A program made the translations under genes and the position numbers. DNA of 64,000 bases from Aphelocoma coerulescens (Eukaryota; Chordata; Aves; Passeriformes; Corvidae). Where the stretch lies: positions 21,666,924-21,730,923 of the forward strand of contig NC_091023.1 in the NCBI RefSeq assembly GCF_041296385.1. Direction: 5' to 3'. A model generated the notes under the pieces. It saw only the letters and a list, made by a program, of their open reading frames with translations. It searched no databases and was not told the origin of the DNA. Positions 49,360-61,800 of this stretch are shown one piece after another (the first letter of the stretch is position 1; every line of letters begins with the position of its first letter).

Positions 49360-49720
49360 GGCTGCCTGCTGTAATTAGTGGCTGTCAAATGCATCACACT
49401 TTGTCTATATCTAGTGTCACATTAACAGCAACTTATTTTAATTGATTCTTGATCAAAAAGATCACTGGAGATCCCACACATCATCTTTTGTTATGTGCAT
49501 GCTGTAAGCTATTGGACAACCCTGCTGGGATAGAAAGATGACCTTTTGGATGCTTGAGTAATGATGGCTGACACATTTGTTAAATCTGCTGGCACTGAAC
49601 TGCATGATATACTATTCAAATGGCAACACAATTTGCTGTATGACATTAATTCTCCATCATTGCACATCATTCTATAGATCCTTGGCATTTCATCCCAAAT
49701 TTACCTTCAGAATATTAAAA
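49360..49720. other. Candidate conserved non-coding block
   Basis: This is non-repetitive sequence with a TAATTA-type core in GCTGTAATTAGTGGCTGTCA, an octamer-like ATGCAT in CAAATGCATCACACTTTG, TTAATTGATTCTTGATC, and ATTTGTTAAATCTG. No stretch is low-complexity until the A10 tract near 49718. This composition is common in vertebrate developmental enhancers, but conservation cannot be seen in one sequence, so this is a pointer and not a call. Confidence 0.25.
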
Positions 49721-52700
49721 AAAAAAATCTGTCTATAAAAGAGTAGGGTGCTCAACCTAATGAGGAAATGCTGTCTTCATAACATTGTTTATATATTACT
49801 TCATTATTCATTTTTTATAGGCACCTTATTAAAATTGGAAAACAGAGGCAGAAAGACTATAAAAGAAAGCTCCATAACGATAGTGCACATTTCATTTTTC
49901 TGTGCCAATTCCTTTAAAGCACTGAAACACTAGAGAATACTGTTTGTCAAAACTGACTACAACAAATCATTTTCACATTTAAAATTTCATCTCCCCTCTT
50001 TGCTTAAGGAATGAAACACTCAAAATATTTAGTGCAAAATAAGAAGACCTATTACTCAGAGTTATAGCTTGCCGAGGTCTACTCTTCATTACATCCCATA
50101 TGACCAACAGGACAGCTGCAGGAAATTGCATTAAGAAAATGAAGGACTGCAGTATAAAATGCACATCTGAAGAGTATGTTCCTTGCACACAGGTCTTTAG
50201 AGTCTTGCATCTACAGAGAGCTAATGGTCTGTGAGTAAGTTAGTGCCATGAACATCTTCTACATCATATTACCCCAGGGAGACCTTAGACCTATAACTTC
50301 AGCACATGAAAGATGTATTAAATGTGTTCTGACCATTGACTGTCAGGTTTATACTTGTCAAAACCGCCTTACACACCAAGAAATTATAGATGATGTTTTG
50401 ATCCTGATGATGCTCAAGCAGAAATTGCCTTTCCTTGGTCTTCTCTTCTTTGAGAAATGCAACTCATACCAAGAGCATCCACTGTCATCACTGAGGGAAG
50501 GAAAAGTATTTTTTGCCTTTTATGTGTTACTAATTATTCAACTTTTTTCATGTTGGGTAAAAACCCTTTTCTATCAGTGTATTGACTGCCACATGCCAAG
50601 TACCTTATCCCATGTTTAATAAGACTGTGCACTATTTTTCCATGTGTGATAGCTTGTGAAGAATTAACTGAGATTTTCCATTGAATTTTCTGGTAAAATA
50701 ATTTTGTAGTGTATGTATTGTAGCTCCTGTTACTCAGCTAATGGGAAGGTAAATGGCAATGCATGACTGGGAGAACAAAAGAAGAAAAAGCTATAGGGAG
50801 TGAAGAAAGTGAGAGAAACAGGTAGCACATTTTCAGGAGAGAAAGAATCGTGTCAGGTTTCTTTTATTTTGAGGAAGCAGTGGGAAGAAATACACATGCA
50901 TGCAGGAAAAGCTAAACACATTTAAATGTAATTTTATAAGGCTGAGCACTAAACAAACCTCTGCTGAAAGTGAAGTATTCAGCAACGAAATGTGTGCCTT
51001 TATCTTCTCTGCATCTTGTTGAGGAAATGCAAGAAACAACCAACCAAAACCTCCATCTACAGTGGTACAAATACAACTAAATTCCCTATGGAAAGCATAA
51101 GTTCAGGTTTCATCTGACCCTGCAGGTCCCAGCAGGGAGGGTGACAGCAGTGGTGCCTCGGCTGGGGGGTGGTGGCAGAAGCTGTGCAGAACAGGTGGGA
51201 CAGGTCAAACCACACTGGAAAAACCCCTTGCACAAAGGCTCCTGCTCCCTCTGGTGCAGATAGCCAAGGGCATTGCCTGGTGAAGATATCTGGGTACTTC
51301 TTTGGGTTACCGGAGGTTTGGATCACCAGAACTTTTGCCCTTCTGAAAAAGTTCAGAAAGGAGCACTGCTGCCTTGATGTGTCCCAGCTCAATGCTCAAA
51401 TTCAGGGACTGTATCCTGGGATTGTTCACTGTCTCTCCATTGACACTGCCAATGAAGTCATTAACTAACAGCAATTTCAGCTGTAGAGCATAAACCAAAG
51501 AACACAAGACAAAGATGACCTTCCATTTATCCACAGGCCATCAGAAACTCCTGGATAAGTAAATCAGAGAGAATTCACCTGGTGAACTCAGATGCCAAAT
51601 CTTCCTATCCCGAGAGCAATTTTTCTCTTTACAAAACTACCCATCCTGCTAGAAATATTGATGAAAGATTGGGAATCAAAAGTTCTTTACAATAGTACCA
51701 AGATAACAGCCCTAAAGTTCATTACTGGTTTTTAGGAAATAGCTTGTTCTATAGAAAAATTGTGGAAAGGCGCCAATTAATATTCATCAAGTCATCAATC
51801 TTCTTCCATTCTCTTTTTAAAGCTGGAACACCAACCACAAAGTCTCTGTGTTACCTTGCCAAAAGCAAAAAGTCTTGTCTTTTCGTTTATTTCCTCACAT
51901 ATAAAATGTTACTCAGTACACAAAACACTTTCTCTGAACTCTGTCATCTTTAAAAATGAAAAATTTATGTGACTTTGTAGAACTTTATCTGGTGACAGCT
52001 TGGTTCATACCATTGATCAAATTTGGTAGGAAAAAAAGCACAGCTTTAACTAAAATAGTTAAACCAACAATAATTATATTTATCCAAAATGCCTAAACAC
52101 TTCCTGAATGGGATATCACAGTTTGTTATTTTATAACTATGGATCATTTTGTATCAGTGACATGTTTAGCAAATACCATCCTTCAGGTATCCCAGTGCAG
52201 CAGGTTGTCCAAGGGAACATCAAGGCAGAGAAATTCATATATAATTACTTAATTTTACCAAAGTGGGAAGAATTAACCAGTTTTAATTAAGAATTAACGA
52301 GAATTAAATGCTTAAATTCAACTAATGTAAAGCTTCGGCTACCTGAGCACATTTGTAGCCTTTTACGAAAAGGAAATAGGAAGAACCAAACACACACCAA
52401 AAAAAATAGATGAATTTTCCTCTTTACCCTTTTTTAGACTCCAGCTACTAAGACCACTCTCACTAAGTAGTTTAAAAGCACTGGCTGTGGGAGCACAGCA
52501 ATTCTGCAGCTTTGCTTACTTAGTATTCTCTCAGAAAGCATTAAGAAGAGGTAGTTGAAATCCTTGCCAAGAAACATGCTATGAAAGAAAATTTTCCTTA
52601 ATTTTTTCAGAGCCTCATCCGAAGCCAAAGCCAAGGAAGGCAGGTGAGGATGGAAGTGATAAATTAAGGTTCCCTTCCCCAGGCGTGCTTCCCTGCCAAT

Positions 52701-54129
52701 GCCATTGGCTGCAATGATCCCAGGTACTGCTAAGGAAGTACAGGAGCTACAGAAAGAAGGTAACAGGATGGTACCAAAAAAGCAAGGAACACTAAGCAAT
52801 CCATTTCCCCACCACACACCTCCACACTCTGCTTTTGGGATGCTGCTTCAGCTATTACAGTGCCACTGAATTTAAATTAAAAAAAAAAAAGAGAGAAAGA
52901 AAGAAGGAACAGGTTCTGATCTTCCTTCTCTGTGAGGAAACATGACACAGCAGAGTCTCATATTAAATCCTTTATCTTCATGCTAAGGTCTTCTGACATT
53001 TTAAATATCAGCCATAGTGATTAACATCTCTCCTTAAAGCCAGAAGCTAAAATCCGCCAGCCCGCCACACGCAGTGACACCTTTAAACACTCACACACTT
53101 CAGCAGTTACTAATTTTCCAATCCAGTACCTGGTTATGACATTTTGACAAGTTTGCAAAGGATTTGCTAAACTACTTATTACTCCTATGTATAAAAAGTA
53201 TGCTTTTTTGCAATACCTTTCAAAACTAACTTCTGAGTACATTTTATATGTGATTTTCCAAAGTAGCTTTCCCATTGCTCTGCTTTCATGTGCCAAAGGA
53301 GCCTAATGGCTCTCACAGTATCCAGGTGACTTACAAAACCTAATTACTTCAGCATTCTTTTTAGTGAAAGCAAGCTATTTTCTGTCTGAGTTCTCTTAAG
53401 CAATACAGTTATTAGGCAAATGGATGCATCAAGAATTTGCAAAGACATTTGTGGTGACTTTAAGTAGATACCACCAGAGCTATCCAATGCTTCATGCAGA
53501 ACAGCAATACGGCCTGGAGCCGCTTTGTACTTGATAGATGTCTCTGTCACAAATACCACCATAAAAAAAGAGCACTGCTGGGGGTGTTTTAATGAAAAGG
53601 TAAAGACACAATAATTGAAAAAATCCTTGGAGGTGAATTCAGGGAGGAGTAGAGTGAGAAGGCTGAGCAAGGAAGCTGTCAGAGGTTTTTTTGTGCGGGT
53701 TCATGGGGAACATGAGAACCTTAGTCCAATATTATTGGCAACTACTAAATTAGTTATAGAAAACAGACTGTAATCTGATTGACTAAAAAGCTCCTATAGA
53801 CTGCCTATATTATTCTTTCCTCCTGAAGTTCTCCTGGGTCAAATGATTGCTTTCCCATTATCAGGAAAACGACAGGATTTCTATGGATCTGATAATAATC
53901 TGAGAAGAATCTAAGAAGCTCTTTATTATCTCGAAGGTAAAGTAGGTCATGTGTTGGCTCTGGTACAAACTGCAGGCTGATTTTTAATAAAACAACAGTG
54001 AAAACTAGAATCACTCACAGTGGGGCAGCATCCAGCACGTAGGGCTAGCTAAAATGTTGGGAGTGTAATTATTATGCCATGCTAAGATAGACAAAACAGT
54101 GCACAAACATCACATTTCCCCAGCAGATT
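49721..54129. other. Gene-free unique DNA
   Basis: No gene. Frames include 123 codons (50248-50619, plus), 127 codons (52434-52817, minus), 111 and 99 codons overlapping at 51057-51468, and 108 codons (53344-53670, minus); none has a recognisable family. A GC-richer patch lies at 51110-51260. An A12 tract followed by a short purine run lies at 52879-52907. Confidence 0.6.
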
Positions 54130-54240
54130 TTACAAACTATTTGACTTTGCAACGAGGTGGGAAAAACAGATATTAAAAACGACCTTCCAAAAGTCACAGA
54201 GTGGATCAAAAGCACTGGGAAACAAGGATGGCACTAATTT
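54130..54240 (+). repeat. Possible MIR/L2-like relic
   Basis: GAGGTGGGAAAAACAGATAT (about 54154-54173), then GACCTTCCAAAAGTCACAGA and GTGGATCAAAAGCACTGGGA, follows the order 'GATGGGGAAACTGAG...GACTTGCCCAAGGTCACACAG...GGCAGAGCTGGGA' of the MIR/L2 core and 3' part. It is more diverged than the copies at 3.0 and 29.2 kb. Same orientation as those. Confidence 0.4.
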
Positions 54241-55498
54241 AAGCTCAGCTCAGAGGGCCACTTACTGACTGGGCAATATTTGAGCCCCAAGTCGAGCCCA
54301 GGTATATGTAGGGTTAATACAATAGGTGAAATGTTGTCTGAGATGTATTCAAATGCAATCCATTGTGATCCCAGCCCTTAAATTTTCAGGAAGGGAGCAT
54401 CATATGTATGTATTATTACGAGTTTGATTTCTTCTCAAATGTATACCAAAACATGTTTAGCTATTACAGTTCATAGCTGTGATTCAAGATCCTACATTTC
54501 AAAAGTTTCTCATTCTCTCTTGCTGTTTGTCAAAGAAATGAGCTTGGTTATTCCAAAATAACCAGCACCAATAAGAATAAAATATAATGTAATATTGGTA
54601 AAATATACCAATACATTAAGCAAGACAAATGTAACAGTCATTATATAAAGTGCAAGGCATATAAAAATTGCATTGTGATTGTGGAAATAATGCATTTATA
54701 AATTATAGAGTGAAAATTCTGGGTTTTGTTTACTTTTTACAAGGTATTTTAACTAAAAATAATTTAAAAATAATAACACATCATATTTTTAAGCTACATT
54801 TTTCATTTATAGAGTTTATCTTGTTCCTCTGCACAGTAGAGGAATGGCAGGCTTAGCCCATACAGTAGCTATGAAGCAGCTACAAGAAGGAGAAGTATTG
54901 GACTGTGAAAATACAAAGATATAATTATAGAATTATGATTCTGACATGACTGATGTATTATCCATGTCCCCACAGCTGGACAGGAATTTCCTGGTAGACA
55001 GAGACAATCCAAGAGTAATTGAATGGAAGTGTCCCAACCCAATCCTGACACAAGCTGTTCTCCAAAGGACTAATCCACGTAGTGCCAAGGAAGTCACTGG
55101 GTCTGTGCCCACAGGCTCTCACTTTGTACCTTGGCATTTTTAATAGCACCTTATTGATTTTTGTATAGCTACGAGATCAGACATACAAGGCTTTTTATAA
55201 CGCCGAGTACAATCATTTTGAAAACTATCCAAGACTCTTCCAGGAGAAGGACTGTAAGAAACAAGTGTCAAATAAGAGACGGGCTTGGTCTAAACACGCT
55301 CACCACTGGCAAGAGGAGGAGGAGATTGTTGTTTTATTTGTTCTAACCCAATTCCAACCCGCTTCCCCGGCAGGCTCCGGTTGTCACTCCCAGGAATACT
55401 CCCGGCTGCCATCTCGTGTTTTGTTTCCACATTGCAACCCTGGGTAGCGGAACAGTCTGCACGTCAAGCTTATCCTTGTGTTCAACTAAATGCGATAA
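54241..55498. other. Gene-free unique AT-rich DNA
   Basis: No gene or confident repeat. TATAGAATTATGATTCTGAC near 54925-54944 combines a CR1-like antisense and sense end by coincidence and is not called. Confidence 0.6.
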
Positions 55499-55529
55499 AA
55501 ATAAATAAATAAATAAATAAAATAAAAAT
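55499..55529 (+). repeat. (AAAT)n microsatellite
   Basis: Five perfect AAAT units (55499-55518) are followed by the degenerate AAAAT and AAAAAT to 55529. It may be an internal A-rich array or a decayed tail; no element body was recognised next to it. Confidence 0.95.
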
Positions 55530-56069
55530 CAGAGAACAGCAGTGCTAAACTGTTGCTTTATGCTCACCAAAATGAAACTTGGAGCCTTTCCAGCACCAAT
55601 TCTTGGCCATTACCAATAACAGTATACACCATGCCTTCTGTAATATAAAATAATTACAGATGACCTTATTCATTTTGGTCCAAGATTTAACTCTCTCCTA
55701 TCTGAATCTTTTTAAATCCGACTTAAAAGACACACACAAAAAAAGAGTCTGATATCCTTAAACATAATTCCTGTCCATGACATTCTCCTGCTACACTTCA
55801 AACAAGGCTTTTGTAGTGTCTTTTGTTCATTTAAGGCTCTGCTGTCTGGCTTGAAGGCCAAGCTACACACAGAGTTTGGCAGGCACATTGTCATGCTCCT
55901 GCATCCAGAAAAAAGTAGTGATTTCACTTTTTCCCTATATAAATAGAAAAATGCTCCTATATTTTTGCACTTCTCTTTAAAAGCGGAATTGTTCTAAAAA
56001 TAAAGGTCAGAGGTGTCAGGTAGAATTACACTTAGAGAGACAGCATTATCCCTGATATCCCTGTTTCCT
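55530..56069. other. Gene-free spacer
   Basis: Nothing beyond short overlapping frames is seen. Confidence 0.6.
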
Positions 56070-56235
56070 TTTACGCTGGATTCAATGGAATTTTGTGCAC
56101 TTAAAGAAGACAAAATTGAGCCTTTTATTATGGCCACATTATGAGCTTCTTTCTCACCTCACTGAATAAGCTACTCAATGGAATAGTTCCATTGACTGTA
56201 ATGAAGCTATTCCAATACAGAGCTAAAAGAGCAGC
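56070..56235. repeat. Probable old amniote dyad-type repeat
   Basis: GGATTCAATGGAATTTTGTG, then CACTTAAAGAAG (about 56078-56109), resembles the 'CTTCAATGGGACT...GCACTTAAAG' module, and CTCAATGGAATAGTTCCATT GACTGTAATG (from 56174) resembles a 'AATGGAATTACTCCATTGACTTCAATGG' module of old interspersed amniote repeats. An 8-bp stem, TCAATGGA (56175-56182) and TCCATTGA (56188-56195), lies inside it. Same general class as 14.3 and 35.6 kb; the family name is unknown to me. Confidence 0.35.
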
Positions 56236-58559
56236 CGAGTCAACCTGAAATGCCTCCAAAGGCTCCTGATTGCTGCACAGGAGGGGACCAAGACACAGAA
56301 GGAAAAATTCTCCCAGTTTCACATTGCTGCTTACTCTGTGTCACTGCTCTGAGGGCAGAATGATTGAAAAGTTCAGTGCCAGGTCCCAGAGCTCAAGGAA
56401 CAGGGATCCTGTGATGGATCAGGACCTGAAACAGGAACATCTTGCAGCTTGTTAGACACTGCAGGGTGTCCAGGATATCTGCAGAGACTGGTAGAGCACA
56501 TGGGACGTGGGGGAGATCTGGAGAGCATCCAGGAAGGCAGCACAGCCCAAATCTGCAGGGGGTGACAATAGGTACCCCAAGGATCCCTGTCCTTTCCCTA
56601 ATGAACACCCATGAGCAGCTTCATATTGTGCAGCTCACCCAGCAACAGGCCAGTAAATGGCACGGATTTACACACCAGAGAAAGGAACACACCACAGTTT
56701 GGGTATCTAGGTACATTTTTCACACCTAATACCACCTTGATCTCTGTTTTTGTTTGTGGATGGGTGTGTGATTTATCACAGTCTGGCCTCAGGATTGTAG
56801 AAAATTTGTGTCTTGAGTAGGAGGAGTAAAAGGGAAATGAAACTGTTCTGTGACAGACAACAAGCAAAGCACAGGCAAGAGAAATGATTGCTGGTTGCAC
56901 TGTGTTTAAATCCCAAGGGCAGAGAGAAAGTGCAAGACCTCACTCAGCTACTGACATAGACAATAATTTCTAATTATCAGAAATTGCTCATATGTGATTA
57001 GCATAGACCTGGCAAATGACCATATGCTTATACCATTAATTCTGATTTTTTTCTCTCAAAGCATCTGCATAGGAATGACATATTCTCATTGCTTCACAGG
57101 TAAATATTTTTTCATGAACAAGGTTGTGGACAAATATAATTCCCTTGATAGTACAGTCTCCTGTTTTCCGATTTATGCGGGTACATAAATATTGTGAATC
57201 ACTGTACGTAATCTCTCTTAACAGAAATTCCTTAGAATGAAAGTGAAGTTTAACAATGTAGATCATCAACACTAAGAAACTGATAATTCATGAACTAAAG
57301 AAATGGGTGCAGCAATGGAAAATGATCATACTAAACCCTTTTTGTCCCCAAATCTAGCTGGAATATAGTCTTATATAGAGTCTATGCCTGTACTTTTGAA
57401 ACACATGAAATTTTCAAGGGAAAAAATGGGTAGGAATTGAAGGCAAGGATAACCTGTAAATAATATATTCCCATTGCTCTAATTAAGAGTGACTTGCTGC
57501 TCACAGACCGTTTCAAGGGCTTATACAGGGCAATATAAAATACAGCTTAAGTGACTGGCCATGGGAGCAGCAAAAGCAGGGATAATATCTACATTAGAGT
57601 ATTTCACCATAGTACAGCAGTCACAACACCTAGAGCCCGGCCAGGAGATTATTTTAGGTCTGTACCATTTAAACTTTCTGTTTTGCTTTGCAAAACACCC
57701 CAAATTCCTGCTTATATATCGAAATACTGCCACAGCTCCCTCTGTGGCAGAAGCTGAGCACCCAAGGAAAATTCCATTTCACCAGGTGTGTTACAACTGC
57801 AATAGGTGTCCTGGCTGAGGTGAGACAAATCTCCCATTTCCTGACAGATCTTTCCCTGGTTCTGCCAGGTTTCTGCATACTCATCTCTCTCCCAAGGCTT
57901 GTGCAGTTGATACAAATGGCTACCACACTGTTCTCAGAGTACATCCTGCCACGTTGGGTTCCAACTCAACATCTTTCAAACACTCCAGAAATTCCATTTG
58001 CAGAGCTTTACGTGTTTAAATGCAACTCTATTCCTGCAGAGAGTTACCCTAACTATTTCCTACAGCACAGGAACTGTAAGGTCACAGAGTGACTGAGCCT
58101 ACCCTTGTTTCATAAGCAGCTTCCTTCAACAGCTGTAATATCTGGGACGAGTGTTCGGAGAGTGTCATTTGGCCTCACTGAGTGATTCATTGTATACTGG
58201 AAAACTGCTCTGCGTTCTTCTGGATGCCTTTGCAGCATAGCCAGGACAAAGCCCCATTTAGCTGGAAGCCCAGCATAGTGGCTCATTATTCACCTGCCAC
58301 AGCAGTCACAATATTGTGACGGCTTCCAGACAATGGTGGAAATTTCTACCTACTTATTTACAGGCACACACTCCATTTTCTACCTTTTTTTATCCTGAGA
58401 AACAGACACTGCATACAGACAGAGTGTAGGGAAATGGGAGCCCTTAATTTTCGTGTAATGAAAGAATAACTAATTGCCATAGTGCTCTGTGAACTGCCAC
58501 TGGATGCTCCAGGCTCTCTGGTCCTGCCTCTGCACCAATAAGAGGCTCTTCAGAAAGGG
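56236..58559. other. Gene-free unique DNA
   Basis: No gene. The longest frame is 134 codons (57688-58092, plus), overlapped by 91- and 67-codon minus-strand frames at 57669-57944, with no recognisable domain. Confidence 0.6.
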
Positions 58560-58860
58560 AACAGGGAGGGAGGAGGAGAAGGGAGGCAAGAGATGTAAAC
58601 AAGCTACTCAGCCATTTCTAACCTGTCATTTGGCCTGAGTCCAGTGCCCCCGTGGTGCTCTGCCAGCCCTGGAGAGCTCTGCATCCTCCCTGAAACCCCC
58701 TGTGGCCGTGCGGGCCGTGCGAGCCCCCCTGCTTCTCCCCCAGTCCAACCACTCGCAGGGTCAGCCACAGCTGCTTTCTCTGCACTGAAGAAAGTACCCT
58801 CAAAGCCAGCTCCTGCAGGAGAACTAACCCACATCTGTTTCTTGCATCCCATGCTGTAGC
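58560..58860. other. Local GC peak
   Basis: By direct count GC is about 63% over 58621-58680 and 73% over 58681-58740, against a background under about 40%. A few CpGs cluster at 58707-58725 (GGCCGTGCGGGCCGTGCGAG), but the patch is too short for a conventional CpG island. Open frames of 71-94 codons run on both strands through it because stop codons are rare in GC-rich DNA; none is recognised. It could be a small promoter or enhancer-like patch, a GC-biased conversion spot, or an unrecognised repeat. Confidence 0.6.
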
Positions 58861-61800
58861 TTTTGCTGTTTGATTTTGGGATAAACTGAGTTTAAATGCC
58901 ACGCTGAAGTAAACACACTCACTCCAAAAGCGCTGAGTTTAACAACTGGGGTTTTCTTAAAGTGTATTTTTTCTCAGGGCAGCAATAATTCAATAAAACT
59001 AAGAGATGGCTTTAACAGTTTTCCTCTCAGATGTGTGTCCTGTAATACACTGCTGCACAGGCATATCCTCAGCATTCTTATGAAGGCTTTTAGTGGAGAA
59101 AGATTTCTACCTCAGCAGGGAGGTAAACAGTATCAGCAGGCTCTACAGCAATACCCTAAATGGCACCTCCATTTAATTTCTACAGTCTTCCAGCACTTTT
59201 TGTCTTTGTTTTGGTTGCCACCTCCTCTTTCGTCAAACTCATCACTGTCACATTTGCAGAAGGCGCCTATTACGCTGCAGCCTGTATTGTAGTTACACTC
59301 CCTTACTGCCTTCCTGTGCTGGAAAAATCATAAAAAGGTATTTGGGAAACAAATGCTTCAAAAAAACACGCTGCATCCCTGTGGAGATTGCCACCTACTT
59401 CCTATTAAGCCCAAGCTTGCCATATGTTTTAAGGGCTTTTAACCTCCTTTCTCTCTTGTACAGTTCTGTGGTTGAAGTGGCGCTGCTGGTTCTGCTGCCG
59501 TGCTTTTTGCTGAGGGGAAGGGAAGAAGGGGAGTGAGAGGAGGAAGGGATGGAGATTTTACAGCCAAAGGCGGATTCCTGACTAATAGAACCTGCAATAT
59601 GAGCAACTGCTTCTCTGGCTAAGTTGAGAGGGAAGTATTCACTGCCATAAACCTGTCCACACATGGACTCACGCAGTCACACCTCCCTTTAACAGGGGTG
59701 TCCCTGCTCCAGGCCAGAGACTCCTGAAAATGTAATGATCCATTTAAAAATCTCTGGGAGAAAAGTGTATGCACTTTCCCTTCTGTGCCATCCCAAAAAG
59801 CTGGAAGAAACCCAAGGGATGCCATCATGGGCTGAGGAGAAGTGCAGGCTGTACCCTTGCAGTGACAGATTATCACTGTCACACTAATGCTCAAGACATA
59901 TTTGTTTGCAAATCACAGCCCTCGCTATATTTCATGTCATTTTTCAAGCCTCATGAAGCCCAAGCTACATGAAAATTTCAGCTTTTATATTTCTAAGCTT
60001 TGCGATTGCTGAAAACACCTTGCAAAGGTGAAGCCAAAAATTTGGGAAAGAGGCAAATGAAAGTATCTGAATGTATTTTTTTTCTCTAATCTCAAATACA
60101 GGGCAAGGTGAGAACACCAAGTAATTTCCAATTTTCTATTCTCATAAAGGAGGAAAAAGTCAATTTTTAGTGTATTTTCCTTTAATTACTATGAATAACA
60201 TCTACATAACTCTTGTCGTCCTGATATATAATTACCATCACAATAAAATCCCACAAGCATTGAAATAATACAGGTATTATGGCCCTTGGCATGTTTATGT
60301 CATGTGAGCACCAATATATGCATTAGCTACAATACTAATTAGAATTTGGGCTGCTGTACTGCCTGATACCTTAAAGCTTTGTACCAGACTAATGCTTAAT
60401 TGTGGAAGATCAAGCAGATAATTATTATTGTGGCTTTCTTAATCCAATGTTAATATAATCTGTAAAGGAAATTACAGAGCTCCCCCCAGTACACCACCCA
60501 GAATTTAAGTGAACATGCAGAACCATTCAGGCAACAACTAACACAGGAAAATTACGAATTTTTTTTGAAAGAAACAGCCTAGATTTTACCTTTTGAGTAT
60601 AAATAATGCAAATCAGCATATTTAAAAACGGAGTTTCTGCAGTGAGAAACATGATGGATCCTACCAAACTACTACTAAAAAATCTACAGAATTTAATAGT
60701 TTACTATGTCACTTTAAAGGCTTTTTAAAAATACCCTTCTGGTCCTACTACAGCAGATCTCTTTTCTGTGTTAATCACATAAACTCTCAAGTAAATCCCT
60801 TTGATTTCAAAGGCATGAAGATTTCACTCTCTTTTTGCAGCGGTTTACAGGAGTTTTTCTGAAAGCCTCCATTTCCATGTGAACAAGCATTTTCCTTTTC
60901 TCTCTCAGAAGTATCTCCTGTTAGATTTTCCATGTGCTTATCAGATTTATAGGACCTACGGGGACTCTTTGTCTGTATTAATCTCCAGAAACTGCATTAA
61001 AATAACATTAAGGTTGCTGAGTCAAAGACTGGGAGGTTAGGAAACACCAGAATTAAGTTAAACTAATCTAATTTAGCTCCTTATGCAAATGCCTTATGAA
61101 ACAATCTGCAGTCATATAATTACCTGCTCCCATCTAACCCACGCCCACTTTGGAGCAAGGGGGAACCTGGATCCTCCAGAAAACAGCTGCCACAACTTTC
61201 TTTACAAGAAAAAATAGTGCAGATCTGCCTTCTCTTGGCAAACAGCTCCAAGATCTCCACCGAGCTGTCCCACAAAATCCAGCCACCTTGGATGGTTTTA
61301 ATCGCTCAAAATGGAATCAAGAAATAAGGAAAACAAGGAAATGAGTAAAGCAAGGCTGCTACAGGAATCCCTGCTGTCAGCACCTGGAATAAACCTGGGG
61401 AGAAGCTGAGTGCCATCACAGGAGCCATGGACACCACGTGGGACCAGCTGGCACGTGGTGGTGCAGTGGGATGAGATGTTCTTCACCTGCCATGAGTGAA
61501 AACTACCCCACAAAGCACCCTTGGATTTCAGGTGTTGTTTAAAATAAAATGGTTTTAAATAAAAATATAACTCTACAGTATCAACACAGTATGTTCCATG
61601 ACTGTCATGTATCACAAATTTTTAATTGTTTTGGAAGAACAATTATTTATGGTTATTGTTCAAAGAAGGAAGCTGCTTCCCACTCCAATCTTCAGCTTTA
61701 CACCAGTTTGCTGCTCCCCATGCTCAAGGTACTCTTGGATTTTCCACTTGAAATGACAACTGGTTTTTTGCACTGTTTCTGCCCCAACATTAATTCTGAT

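Noticed and set aside
58560..58860. CpG island promoter
   Set aside because: Too short, and CpGs are confined to about 20 bases.
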